A stretch of DNA of 64,000 nt from Seminavis robusta (lineage: Eukaryota; Bacillariophyta; Bacillariophyceae; Naviculales; Naviculaceae), in NCBI GenBank assembly GCA_903772945.1, contig CAICTM010000011.1:124001-188000 (forward strand), in the 5' to 3' direction. The notes beneath the pieces were generated by a model. That model did not search any database, had not been told where the DNA came from, and saw only the letters and a program-made list of their open reading frames with translations. Shown piece after piece: positions 11,929 through 22,321 of the stretch (position 1 is its first letter; each line of letters opens with the position of its first letter). A program made the position numbers and the translations under genes.

Positions 11929-13352
11929 CTAGCTAGAGTAAGGGGTATATAGTGCTCCATTGGTGAGCACGGGGGTTACCGTCGCAGATTGCAAAGGAAA
12001 ACAGGCTGGCTACGTCTTCAAACCCATTGACCGCAACTTCGCGCCCTCATCCTGGAAACCCAACATCAATGAATACTAACTAGGACCAGCTAGCCAGCAG
12101 ATTGATGCCGTTCTTCTACTGTAGGAGAGAAGTTTATATATTCGTCAGCACTTGCAAATCAAACCACACCGGTAATGCCTTTATGGTACCAGCTGTTCCA
12201 TTGCCGTTCCAGCAAGCTAGCTCTAGTGTGGATCAGCCAATGTCGCGTATTCCGGCCTCCAATATTTTGAAGGTAGAGACTCCACTAGCTAGGCCGGTTG
12301 GGTGACTTTGTCAGTGCGCAGGTCCGATTGTTGTTGTTCTGAGTTTCCGATGCAATCACAAAATGAGTGGTTGTTGCGTGAGTCCAGCTTTGCCCAAAGC
12401 TGGTACCAAAACAGATTCAGTATCAGTGGCGTTGGCAGTGGTGCTGGCTACCTTAGTTGTCATTTGGTTAATGACAATGACTAAGCTTTGTGGCCATATC
12501 TGACAGCAGCAAAGAAGCCACTGTGGACAAAGATCTGGTCCGTGCCAGATAATTCCCACCCGGTGGAGCACACTAATGGCACGGAAAAGATTCATGATGA
12601 GTAATCTCCACTTGGATGACATGTATGTGTTCGCAGAAGAAGAGAACACTTAGTCTGTAATGAAAGGCAATGCTGTCTACAGCAACTGCCTTGACTGGGG
12701 ACCCTTGTTGCTCCTGTTCTCGGAAGAAAGTCCCGCAACCCCATGATGATGGACATTTGTGCGGCTCTGCAAGTTGGGTGCATGAACGATAGTCCGAGTC
12801 AATCTAGTTTTCCACGGTGTGCTCAGGTTTTGGAATCGAATCCTGACGATGGACAGACCATTGAAGACGAGAAGCCTTCGTTTTGCTTCGATTGGCTTCC
12901 AGACGGGGATGCAGCAAAACACAGGGCAGGACCTTGGAGACCCCATTGCAAGAGGTCTTTGTGTCTTTGTTGCTTGTGTTGGACCTCTCGTCACCACTCT
13001 AACCCAATAGCAACGGCTTCTTTGTGGTAGCTACTGAACTAGCTAGCTAGAGGATCAGCACAATAGAACTAGCTAGGGAGACATCGAGTTGTCCCTCTCA
13101 TCAGTCAATCCATCCATCCATCCATCCATCCAAAGCGAAAGAAGTGGAATTTGTTTTGCAGTTGCATTGGTGGTACCGTAGTCAAAGAACGCAAAGCCCT
13201 ATCGTCCTCCTTTCGCCAATTCTTTTCTTGTATTATTTGAGTGTGCCCTGACGAAGCAGCCGACAATCCACTTCTAACATTATTGATTGGTTCATCTATC
13301 GTGAACTTTTGGAGTATTGAATTTAATTTTATCGTGAACTTTTGGAGCAACA
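11929..13352. other. Intergenic spacer with CTAGCTAG palindromes and a (CATC)n microsatellite
   Basis: No frame here shows a domain. The longest (12677-12997 on the minus strand, 12743-13030 on the plus) overlap each other and look random. CTAGCTAG and related palindromes recur at 11926, 13037 and 13063. A (CATC)n tract of about six units lies at ~13109-13131. A 17-base block, ATCGTGAACTTTTGGAG, occurs twice just upstream of the UBLCP1 start (~13299 and ~13330), probably in its 5' leader. Confidence 0.5.
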
Positions 13353-14674
13353 ATGAACGACGACACGACCACAACCACTCCAGCTCCCACCCCAGCGTTT
13401 ACTCTGATTGCGAAATGGGCCAAGGAACGGATCGAACTGTCGAGTCTGACACCGGAGACATCGATTGGGGCCGTCAAGGAAATGCTCAAGGAACGCACGG
13501 GTGTTCTTCCCAAACGACAAAAACTGATTGGATTGACCGTCGCCAAGACACCCGGCGGTCCCAGCAGTCTCACCGATCAAGTCGTCCTGCAAGAATTAAA
13601 GGTAAAGAAACCAAAGGGGAAAACCAATGGACTTCCCATGGACAATACTACAAATAATATTGTCCTGGAATTCATTCTCATGGGATCCAAAGAAGAAGAA
13701 ATTTTTGTCGATCCACAAGACAAGGACGATTTGCCCGATGTCATTGACGATTTCGATCTCGATTTCAATGCCGGATCCGATCAGTGGTTGCGACATGTCG
13801 CCAATGGAGAAAATCTCAAAAAATTCACTGAAAAGACTGTGGTGCATATCATGAACGAACCACGCCCCAATAAACCATTGTTGGTCTTGGACTTGGATCA
13901 TACATTGCTCGATTTTAGTAGTCGAGTCTTGCAGCGAGATGCCACGGCCAGTCGAGCCACGGTCGCCAATGCCATGAAAAGGTGAGTGATATTACTGAAT
14001 GTATTGAATGTTGAGCATGAATTGATTTTTGCAGCGGTGATTTTTGTTTGAGAGAAATTAGTTTTGAAAGAGACAATTACTGATGAATGCAATTTACACC
14101 ACACGACATTACACTATCATCATCATCATATGTATGCATATACAGACCCTACATGGACCAGTTCTTGACCGCCGTCTATCAGCACTACGATCTCGTCGTT
14201 TGGTCGCAAACATCCTGGCGGTGGCTGGAAACCAAACTCATTGAACTGGGCATGCTAGCCAATCCGGGATACAAATTCTGTTTTGTCCTGGACAAAACCA
14301 GCATGTTCACCGTCACCAGTACACGCCGCGATGGATCTTCCGTCACACATCATGTCAAACCATTGCAATTGATATGGTCCAAATTTGCCGATCGATGGTC
14401 CAGTTCCAACACGGCACACGTCGATGATTTGGGACGCAATTTTGCACTCAATCTGGGGAGTGGTATCAAAATATCAGCCTACTATCGGAAAAAGTCATCG
14501 GCTCGACGGGATGCCGAACTCTTGGGATTGAGTCGCTATTTGGAGGAGTTGGCATGTGCCGGAGTCGATTTTGACACTGTCGATTTTAGTAAGTGGCAGG
14601 AAGTAGTCAGTGCGAAACGAAACTTGACCGATGGAAACAACAACAACAACAATGGGAATGGAAACAAGAAATAA
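13353..14674 (+). CDS. UBLCP1: Ubiquitin-like domain-containing CTD phosphatase (proteasome phosphatase)
   Basis: Two exons, 13353-13981 and 14146-14674 (385 aa), with a 164-nt intron inside the phosphatase domain; the join gives MKRPYMDQFL. Residues ~15-110 form the ubiquitin-like domain (FTLIAKWAKERIELSSL; LPKRQKLIGL), which in UBLCP1 binds the 26S proteasome subunit Rpn1. Residues ~165-370 are the HAD/FCP phosphatase with the DxDxT loop (VLDLDHTLLDF, nucleophile in DLDHT), YDLVVWSQTSWRW, and DDLGRNFALNLGSGIKISAYYR. Family knowledge: UBLCP1 dephosphorylates proteasome regulatory subunits in the nucleus and restrains 26S assembly. The length is close to the animal protein (318 aa), with extra loops and an Asn-rich tail. 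Identification is strong. Confidence 0.92.
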
Positions 14675-15159
14675 AGGAGACTGCCTTTTCTTTTTTCTAT
14701 TGTGGCTCCACAATAAATCTTGCAGCGGCTTACTACGATGACACCAACAACAAACAAATCGAACGAAACGAGACAGCACACGCACGCAGCAATGACGGCA
14801 CATGCAACAATCAATTCAGAACCGCCAATATAGAGGTCATCTTGGATCTTGCGACGGTCGCGGCTTGTGAGATTTGCTTCGACTCAAGGCCCTTCCACCG
14901 AATTTCATTCTGTTGTGACTCGAGCGATCGAGCCATCATTCATTCGGTGGATGGCAAACAGCATATCACCAGTGCAAAAGCGGACTACACTGCCGACACT
15001 CGAGATCATTTAGATAGCACGCTTCAGAATCAGAGTTTCTCCCAAGCTAAAAAGACGAAATAAAACTGAACAGATCTCTCGGTCAGCCAGCTCTGTCCAC
15101 ACGTGCACACTTGGATTTGACTATCTGATGAAGACCAGCTACTAGGACAACGAGAAGCT
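14675..15159. other. 3' flank of UBLCP1, nothing recognised
   Basis: An open frame (14593-15063) runs through the UBLCP1 stop in another phase with no domain. The region is probably 3' UTR and spacer. A CAATAAA-like string near 14711 could serve in polyadenylation, but diatom signals are too loose to be sure. Confidence 0.4.
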
Positions 15160-15505
15160 CTTAGTCAAATCCCACCGCCTTCATCACATGGACAGCCGTT
15201 TTCATGGGCATCTTTGAGGATTTCCAAATGGCCTCTTCCACAGCATAGGCACAAGTGTGTCAATCCCACAGGCAGCCACTTTCATGAGCATACTTCACCA
15301 CTTCAAAATGTCCACCCTCAGCAGCACTGGCACGTGTTCTTTTGTTCCATGGGCATCCATTCTTGCGAGCCCAATTGAGTAGTTCCAAATGCCCTCCATT
15401 GGCACATGTCTTTTGAGTCCCAGGAATATCTGTTGTCAGGCCAGCGCCGGTTCCTTTCCCAGCGGCAACCGACAGCGCTATATTTGCTATTGAATGGTAC
15501 TGCAC
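15160..15505 (-). pseudogene. Ankyrin-repeat gene fragment
   Basis: The minus strand carries two or three clear ankyrin units of the kind common in diatom and giant-virus-like repeat families: CANGGHLELLNWARKNGCPW, then AAEGGHFEVVKYAHESGCLW. After a stop, a further unit continues in another phase (GHLEILKDAHENGCP). There is no ATG, no full-length frame and no partner exon nearby. I therefore call it a degenerate host-gene fragment, perhaps left by recombination among dispersed ankyrin genes. Confidence 0.65.
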
Positions 15506-15655
15506 TGTATGCTGTCGCTTTGAAAAGCCTTCATGCCATATTCTAGTTTATTTATTTACTCAACTAGGATTGCTTATCACAGCCAGGGAAAGTTGAGTAG
15601 ATTGAAATTCGCATTGGTGTCTGATACCTTGGTTGTCATCTCTGTTACAGGCATT

Positions 15656-16562
15656 TCAATCTACTTTCTTGGTCAGCTCTGGATACAATCTCGCCTTCAC
15701 TCGTTCCATGTACCGCACCAGATTGGGAAGCTCGTCTTGGATTGTTTGTACCGTACCCAAGCATGGACCATGTGCGTGTCATCCCAAAACGAAAAGGCCA
15801 CAAACGCGTACACATCAGCATCAATATCCGTAGGCTCCTTGCTTGGTCCCTAAAATGTACTGGGAATTACCGAGGATTGTAGCCAGGCATCTCAGGTCAT
15901 CCTTACCCCTTTGCACGATCTCCTCGTGGGAGTGTCGACCAATTCCGGACCCTTGTAAATTGTTGCGCTGGTTCCAAAAGATTTGAGCCAGTATCAATCG
16001 AGAAATGGGATAGGGCGGTAATCCCTTGGACTTGTACTCTGCAAAGATTTGGCGACCTTCTGTCGTCTCAAACATGTGATGCAGCTGAACAAAATAGAGA
16101 GAACCAAACATGACTTGCCGAATCAATCTGGTTTGTGCTTGTTGTTGCGGTGACAAAGCATCTTGTTCGAAAGGAACTCCTCTCAAAGTGCATGGATGAT
16201 CTTGGTAGAATCGTCAACCGTGCTTCCTTTCACATTGGCAAAAGGCAACTTGCCTCGAGGGTTGTCGATTGGTTTGGCAGCCTCCTTCTTCTCGTAGGGA
16301 ATCTTGTGCAGACGGCAGTAGGCTTCGACACGGGCGACTTAAGGGGAGTCCACATTGCATCGGTGATAGGACGGATAGTTCCCAGCGGCTTCGAATCCAA
16401 AATGGTAACCTTGGAACTGTCGCCTCTCGTTGGGATTGGACGAGTTGCTTTCTCGTTGATCTTGTCAATCACAGGCCAGCTTATCAACTTGCGTAGCTCA
16501 TTGAGAACTACTAACGCAAGGACGATAGAGCCACCAACAATGCAAGAGAAATAATCCATCAT
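15656..16562 (-). pseudogene. Decayed FAXC/metaxin-type glutathione-S-transferase-like gene
   Basis: Pieces of one protein lie in order on the minus strand but in different phases. The first is an N-terminal hydrophobic anchor (MMDYFSCIVGGSIVLALVVL). Next comes a thioredoxin-like N-domain (VEAYCRLHKIPYE; NPRGKLPFANVKGSTVDDS). Then comes a GST C-domain (VMFGSLYFVQLHHMFET), then PTDIDADVYAFVAFSFW, and last ELPNLVRYMERVKARLYPEL before a stop. This order matches the failed-axon-connections (FAXC) / metaxin-like GST family. At least four phase changes are needed, near 16390, 16185, 15855 and 15745, plus one in-frame stop upstream of VEAYCRL. No GT-AG pairs explain them. A pseudogene is likely; assembly indels are an alternative because several shifts fall at short G or T runs. 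Confidence 0.7.
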
Positions 16563-17528
16563 GCAGGTTGTAACTTACTCTTATGTTGCTCAACCAGTCT
16601 TCCACTGTGGCTCTTTGCAATTGTGATGATCTACATGTACAGGCACCTTCTACAGCAAAGGTAGGGTACCGGTGCCACCACGTGCCTTTTTCAGTATTCG
16701 CAGGAATAGCTTCGAAGTCGTGGATCCAAACCAGCTGGCTAGCTGGTGGTGCACGTTACAAAGGAGAACTTCACAGAAATCCGGGAAAGCCAAGACTAGT
16801 CTAACTAAAACTAAAAATTCTTCCAGGTTGGCGTCCTGCTCTTTGCTCCTTTGGTTCCAGCTTATTCTCCTTGATGGTTGCTGTCCGGGGTTTCAAAGTG
16901 TTGGTTCTGCAGCGGCTCCTTTCTTGGTGCACTTGCCGCCTTGTCTGAGGCAACTTTGGTTCTGGTTCATTGCCTAAAACAGCGCTAGTCAGCTCGCTAG
17001 TCTCACTTCTTACTGTGCTTGTGTCTGAAACCATGGGAGGGGTTGCTCAGCGCAATTTCTAATGTTGGATCCTCTAGTAGTCTCTGCGGGTGTTTCTTGC
17101 GATAGGGTTGCCCCGTCTTCCGGAAAACTGGTTTATTTGGTCAAGTAAAACACACAGCTACTACGGTTTGGCTTTTGTTCTAGCTAGCTGCTAGCTACGT
17201 TGGAAAGTGGTTTCCTTATGTTAATACTGTACTATTCTATCGTGCAGCTATCTAGCTTGCTAGCTATCTCCCTTTTGCTCGGGTTGGAGGAGGCTGGTAA
17301 AACATCAACATTTGCAATTGACTGAGTTGGAAGCTGCTCGGGGCGAGATTTATAAGTGCTTGGAAAGATTTAATACAATGCTGCCTTGGATGGCGGAACG
17401 ACACTGAGTCAGAGAAAGATCGAGGTGCACATTGATCATGATCCATGATCGAGACGAAAGAGGAGCCAATCACCAACTAGCTAGAAGACAACGCCTGTCT
17501 TTCATAATCACCCTGGGAATCATCCACC
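16563..17528. other. Intergenic spacer, no gene seen
   Basis: Only short overlapping frames without domains are present. The DNA carries several CTAGCTAG-type palindromes (16736, 17180-17280, 17479). The ATG of the downstream FAD enzyme lies at 17529. Confidence 0.5.
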
Positions 17529-19250
17529 ATGAAGCTCTTCTGGCTCCTTGTCGTCGTGTTTCTCCATGCTCACTCTGAGCGCTGTCATGTCCAAGGGCTC
17601 TCCGCCATAGCGCCGAGGCCGATCAAAAACGTCGCTGTCATCGGGTACGTTTGTTTGGATACCTCGCTTTTCTCGAATCTCTTGTCGGATGCAAACTCTC
17701 GTCATCGATCCATAACTTCTCTGCTAATTCGCTATTTGTTCCAATTTTATCTGCAGTTCGGGAATTTCTGGGCTAGGCGTGGCGAATGCATTGGAATCTT
17801 TATCGCACAAAGATGACGACGTGCAGCTGAGTCTCTTTGATGCTCGCCCCAGCTTGAACAGGCAAGATGGAGCCGGTATCCAACTCAATGGTGGCCTGGC
17901 TGCTCTTGGAATGATCAACAAAGATCTGCAAAAAGCGGTCATGGATGCTGGGTTGCCCCAAAGGCAGGTGGAAAGCAGAACTAAATCATGGGAAAACCCC
18001 TCGCCGTCCACGTACAGCACGCTCCTCAAATTTGACTTGGATGACGTCGTCCGCAAAGCCGGTGGTGCTGTTACCGCTGGGCTAGTCCAAGATGACAATG
18101 TGCTGTGGTATGCCATTATGCGAGGAGCGCTTCAGGTAAGCCCATTTCTCAGATGGTATATGGTTATTTTAACGTCTCATGGCTCTTGCATTTGTTTCGT
18201 CAGTAGGAAGTGCTGCTTGCACACATCTCGGAAAAGGTTCAGTTTGGAAAGAGGCTGTCAAACATAGTTCCAACAGATGCTGGATGTGGTGTGTTTTGTG
18301 AGTTTGCGGATGGGTCAAAAGAGGGTCCATTTGACATGGTGATTGGATGCGATGGTGTTCGCTCTGCCGTCAAGGACTACATTGAAACTGGTAAGATTGG
18401 CACGGGTGAGACTGGTTTGTATTCCGGGATCCGGATCAAGTTTGCCATTGAAGACGGTGACTCCGCGGCGGAAAGCCAACCTACTACTGCTTCATTTACT
18501 CAGTACTTTGGTGACGGTGGCTTTGCCTTGTCTGCTGTCTACGGTGACGGGAAGGACAACCCACCGTCCAAGGGCACATACCTCATTCACTTGGATGAAG
18601 GGTACTTTGGCCCCTTCAAAAGGAAGTCTAACCAAGATGCAAAAACAGTCAATGAAAACGTCGAGTGGTCTCAGAATGAGCTTCTCCAAGAATCGCGGGA
18701 TACCATGATGAAGCTTGTCAAAGAGGCCAACATTCCAGATGCTGAACTGGAACCACGAATCTCCAACGTCGACAGAATGTTTGAGCTTGGAGTCTACTTT
18801 CACAATCCATTCACTCTTGCAGGCTGGAGCAAAGAGATATCAGACGGCTCTTGGGCTGTGCTAGTGGGTGATGCAGCTCACGCAATGCCACCATTTCTGG
18901 GCCAAGGTGCCAATCAAGCTCTACAAGATGGATACACACTTGCCACGAAGATTTGCGAGTTCAACGATGTGGTGCAGGGACGTATAGAGCCACAGAAGGT
19001 GCCGAGTGCAAATGGCGACGACGAGGACGAAGAGGAGGAGAAAACGCTGAAGTCACTTTTGAAGGAGTACGAGAGAACACGATGGTTCCCTACAGCCAGT
19101 ATAAGCCTGAAGTCATCCTTTCTGGGATACTTGGAAGTGGGTGGATTTGATGGAGCCTATTCCAAGTTTCGTGATGTTTTCTTCCAAACCATGGGCTTTA
19201 TTGGTGTTGCCAAGAAAGTACTCCTCGATGCTGCAACGCCTAAACTATAG
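17529..19250 (+). CDS. FAD-dependent monooxygenase (PHBH/zeaxanthin-epoxidase-like), possibly plastid-targeted
   Basis: Three exons, 17529-17644, 17757-18135 and 18207-19250, make 512 aa. The first intron splits the dinucleotide-binding motif and splicing restores it (VAVIG then SGISGLGVANALE, a GxGxxG fingerprint). The second acceptor is the AG at 18206, because the AG three bases upstream would leave a stop. Other group A flavin monooxygenase signatures are DGVRSAVKDYIETG (DG motif) and VGDAAHAMPPFLGQGANQA (GD motif that binds the FAD ribityl chain). The N-terminus is a signal peptide (MKLFWLLVVVFLHAHS) followed by GLSAIAPRP, a loose match to the diatom ASAFAP cleavage motif, so plastid import is possible but not proven. 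The substrate cannot be read from sequence; relatives hydroxylate aromatic rings or epoxidise carotenoids. An acidic insert (~residues 440-450) is specific to this protein. Confidence 0.82.
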
Positions 19251-19503
19251 TCACAGTGTTCGAAGAACGGATGGAGAATGAGGTGCTTATTACACAGTGT
19301 TGATTGTTTGAGCATGCTCCAACCAGCTGGTATGGCTTAATCTGTTGTATCTTCTGCTGGATCGATGCATCATCAACTCGTCATTGGTGGTTCACTGTTC
19401 CCCACCGGTAAGCTAGCTAGTTGCTTAGGCCTCGGCCGGAACCTACTAACAAGTACGGTAGATGAAAGTAAAAGTAAGTAATTGTGTCTATAGAAAATTG
19501 TGC

Positions 19504-20695
19504 TTAGGCTGTGGCAGCCTCCTTTTCGGGCGTAATTACCTCTTGTTCCATGGACCTGGCATCAAGAGCCATTCCCATGGCGTGGAGTCCATTGTCGACG
19601 TAAAGTGTGACACCAGTGACGGTACGGGCCATGGGGGATGTCAAGAACAGAGCGGAGTTTCCAACATCATCACTGTACAAGTCCTGGGCAAGAGGAGCAT
19701 TGGCGTTGGAGTAGTCAATGGCCAATTCGATGAAAGTCTTGGCACCGGGCTCTTTTCCAATGGCAGAGGCGGCACGGGACTTGAGTGGTCCAGCACTGAT
19801 GGTGTTGACACGGACTCCCCACTTGCGTCCAGCTTCAAAGGCAAGTGTTCGTGTGTCACTCTCTAGTTGGGCCTTGGCGGAAGACATACCACCTCCGTAT
19901 CCTGGAATGACCTTTTCAGAGGCAATGTATGTCAAGGAAAGCATGGCTCCTCCTTCGTTCATGATGGGTCCGAATTTTTGCAAAAGAGAAACAGCGGAGT
20001 AGGCAGAAGCAGAGGATGCGGCCAAGTATCCCTTTCGGCTGGTTTCCAAAAGAGGCTTGACGACTTCAGGTCCATTGGCCAGAGAGTGAACAAGGATATC
20101 AATTTTTCCGTAGTCGGCTTCGACGGCCTTGGCAACTTCGCTAATGGTGTATCCATCGAGTCCAGCGTATCTCTTGTTATTCTTGATTTCATCAGGGACA
20201 TCATCGGGTTCATCAAAGACAGCATCGAGAGGGTAGACCTTGTCAATTTCCATTTTGGATCCATCGGACAAGACGGAGTCTTCGGCAAAGCTTCCCTTTC
20301 GGAGACCCGCTTGGAAAATCTTCAACACCGGTGGCCAAGTTCCAACGATGATAGTGGCCCCGGCATCGGCAAGAGCCTTGGCAATGGCCCATCCGTATCC
20401 AGTGGAATCAGCAACTCCAGCAATGAATGCAACCTTTCCCTTCAAGTCAGCAGACATGGACAAAGTGGTGCTGGATGTGCTGCCAGAGCGAGCAGCAGTG
20501 GTGGACTGGGCACTTGCTCGGAAAGTGCTTTGACCAACACCTGAAATAAAATAAATAAGGCGTCAGATAATATTTATTTTCACTATGCCACCATGGAAAA
20601 CCAAATCATTTCTTACCAAGTGATGGGCTGAAGGCAGAAGCAGGGGAAAGGATGGTGGCAACCGCCACCAAAACCATAGAGAAACGAACCATCAT
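19504..20695 (-). CDS. fabI: Plastid enoyl-[acyl-carrier-protein] reductase (FabI type)
   Basis: Exon 1 (20695-20617) encodes a signal peptide ending in [11 protein letters not shown], the classic diatom ASAF plastid motif. A 76-nt intron follows, then exon 2 (20540-19504), giving 371 aa. The mature part is a plant/algal Fab[20 protein letters not shown] (NAD binding), [36 protein letters not shown] and [12 protein letters not shown], with the Tyr and Lys of the SDR active site (TYIAS...SAK). The insert around [19 protein letters not shown] is typical of plastid enzymes and absent from E. coli FabI. The enzyme does the last, NADH-dependent step of each type II fatty-acid elongation cycle in the plastid stroma. 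It is convergent with the FAD enzyme (253-bp gap) and divergent from ALG13. Confidence 0.95.
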
Positions 20696-21263
20696 CTTTT
20701 GCAGTGTATTGTTGTATTTTAATACTCAACCAAAGAAAAATATGACTGCTGCAGAAGGTTTTGATAGCTCTGCTCCAGAATATCTATCTATCTGAAGTTC
20801 AGTTCGGAAAGGGCGAGGAAATCTGTGCTTGCGAAAAAGTGATGGGTGGGAAGGTATCTTCCAAAGGAACACGTATGTGTCCTTGTGTGTACTGAGACGT
20901 GTAGGATTCTACGTGACTGACGTCGACAGCGGGATCCCTTCCGACCGGCTGATGGCGCCGACAGCGATGCTGCTGTCAACCTCTGATCGCACTGTGATGG
21001 GCGACGACTTGGATAGAGCACACATCACTGCACAACACACTGACCAAAGGCAGTCGGTTTAGCGTTGTTGTCATCGGTCCGCGGCGTCGCGAAAATGTGT
21101 CTGTGGAGGCATCAATTAATGAGTTGATTCCTGGATAATAATACCCTAATCCATTGGAATTTTGGATACCCAAGGGGTGGCACCGACATCACACCCACCC
21201 ACATCGATAATACATACATGTATGCTTGGAGCAACTCCACCACCTTCCAGCTGATACCCCATA
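20696..21263. other. Divergent intergenic region between enoyl-ACP reductase and ALG13
   Basis: About 570 bp separate the two divergent start codons, so the stretch should hold both promoters. No TATA box or clear element can be assigned by eye. Small frames here have no domains. Confidence 0.4.
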
Positions 21264-21791
21264 ATGGGACGAACTTTGTTTGTTACCGTGGGGACTACTC
21301 TGTTTGACAAGCTAGTCCTGTCGACATCATCGCCAGAGGCTCTCCAATGGATGCTGGCCAATGGATTTACTCGAGTAATCATCCAATATGGCAAGGGCGT
21401 GGAACCTTCCATCCCCAAGGACCAGGCTGCTGGCTTTGAGAAAATCGAAACATACCGCTTCAAACCAACACTGGAAGATGACATGAAGGCTGCTGACATG
21501 ATTATCAGTCATGCTGGAGCTGGAACCGTCATGGAAGCCATGAGAATGGAAAAACATCTCGTTGTGGTGATCAACACTTTGCTCATGGACAATCATCAAG
21601 CCGAGTTGGCCAATGCCATGGGATCACGCAAACACATATTTGTCGTCAAGGAACCGGATGATATGCAAAGGTTTGAAATTTGGGACGAATTTAACACCTT
21701 TACTCCAATTCCTTATGAAAGCGGTGATAACCAGGACTTTCCGAGAATTGTGGATAACCTGGTTGGCTTTGGCAGCAAAAAAGACAAGTGA
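21264..21791 (+). CDS. ALG13: UDP-N-acetylglucosamine transferase subunit ALG13
   Basis: A single exon of 175 aa with an ATG start (MGRTLFVTVGTTLFDKLVL). It matches the small GT28 C-terminal domain of ALG13: FVTVGTTLFDKL, VIIQYGKGVEPSIP, DMIISHAGAGTVMEAM (the HAGAGT loop that binds the UDP-GlcNAc diphosphate) and VVINTLLMDNHQAELA. Length fits the family (~170-200 aa). In eukaryotes the soluble ALG13 docks onto membrane-bound ALG14 on the cytosolic face of the ER and adds the second GlcNAc of the lipid-linked oligosaccharide for N-glycosylation. No ALG14 is present in the window. Confidence 0.94.
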   Translation: MGRTLFVTVGTTLFDKLVLSTSSPEALQWMLANGFTRVIIQYGKGVEPSIPKDQAAGFEKIETYRFKPTLEDDMKAADMIISHAGAGTVMEAMRMEKHLVVVINTLLMDNHQAELANAMGSRKHIFVVKEPDDMQRFEIWDEFNTFTPIPYESGDNQDFPRIVDNLVGFGSKKDK

Positions 21792-22321
21792 TCACGCGGT
21801 TTGATTTGCTGGAGCTAGGAAAATAGAAGGGAGAAATTCCTGGAAACAACATCAATGGCTGCCACCATTGGACAGACGACCATCAGGTTATTTATTGATT
21901 GGCTTTCTCCAGGATCAGCCTCAGACCAGGGACAGAAGTGAGAGTTGAAAATCTTGGCATGTGCAGCAAAAGCGATGCTACATTATGCTTCTGCTTCGTT
22001 CTCTCTCCAGCTGCCAAGTGCAGTGCCCAATGTGCTATCAAGGAGGAAGAGTTTGCTACCGTACCAGATCAGGTTTGGCACTCGTGTTCCTTGTTCTTTG
22101 GATCAGCCTTTGCAGTTTGCAACCAACTGTCAGATAACCCATACTGAGGCGTTAGCCTCCTGCTCCAGCTCCGATGAAACTTCAAGTTGGAACAACGTGT
22201 TTTTCTTCTAGCTAGCAAGCTGGCTACTGGTATGTGTAAAGTCCATTTATTAAGAACATGCAAAGTCGAACGGGTCCACCTTCATCGTCTTGGTTTGGGA
22301 GGTGGGGGGCAACTAGGACGC
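21792..22321. other. Convergent 3' spacer, nothing recognised
   Basis: This lies between the stops of ALG13 (+) and receptor cyclase 2 (-) and should hold both 3' UTRs. Short frames such as 21945-22211 show no domain. Confidence 0.5.

Noticed and set aside
12677-13030. Overlapping ~100-codon frames on both strands
   Set aside because: No recognisable domain, overlap with each other, and no splice partners found.
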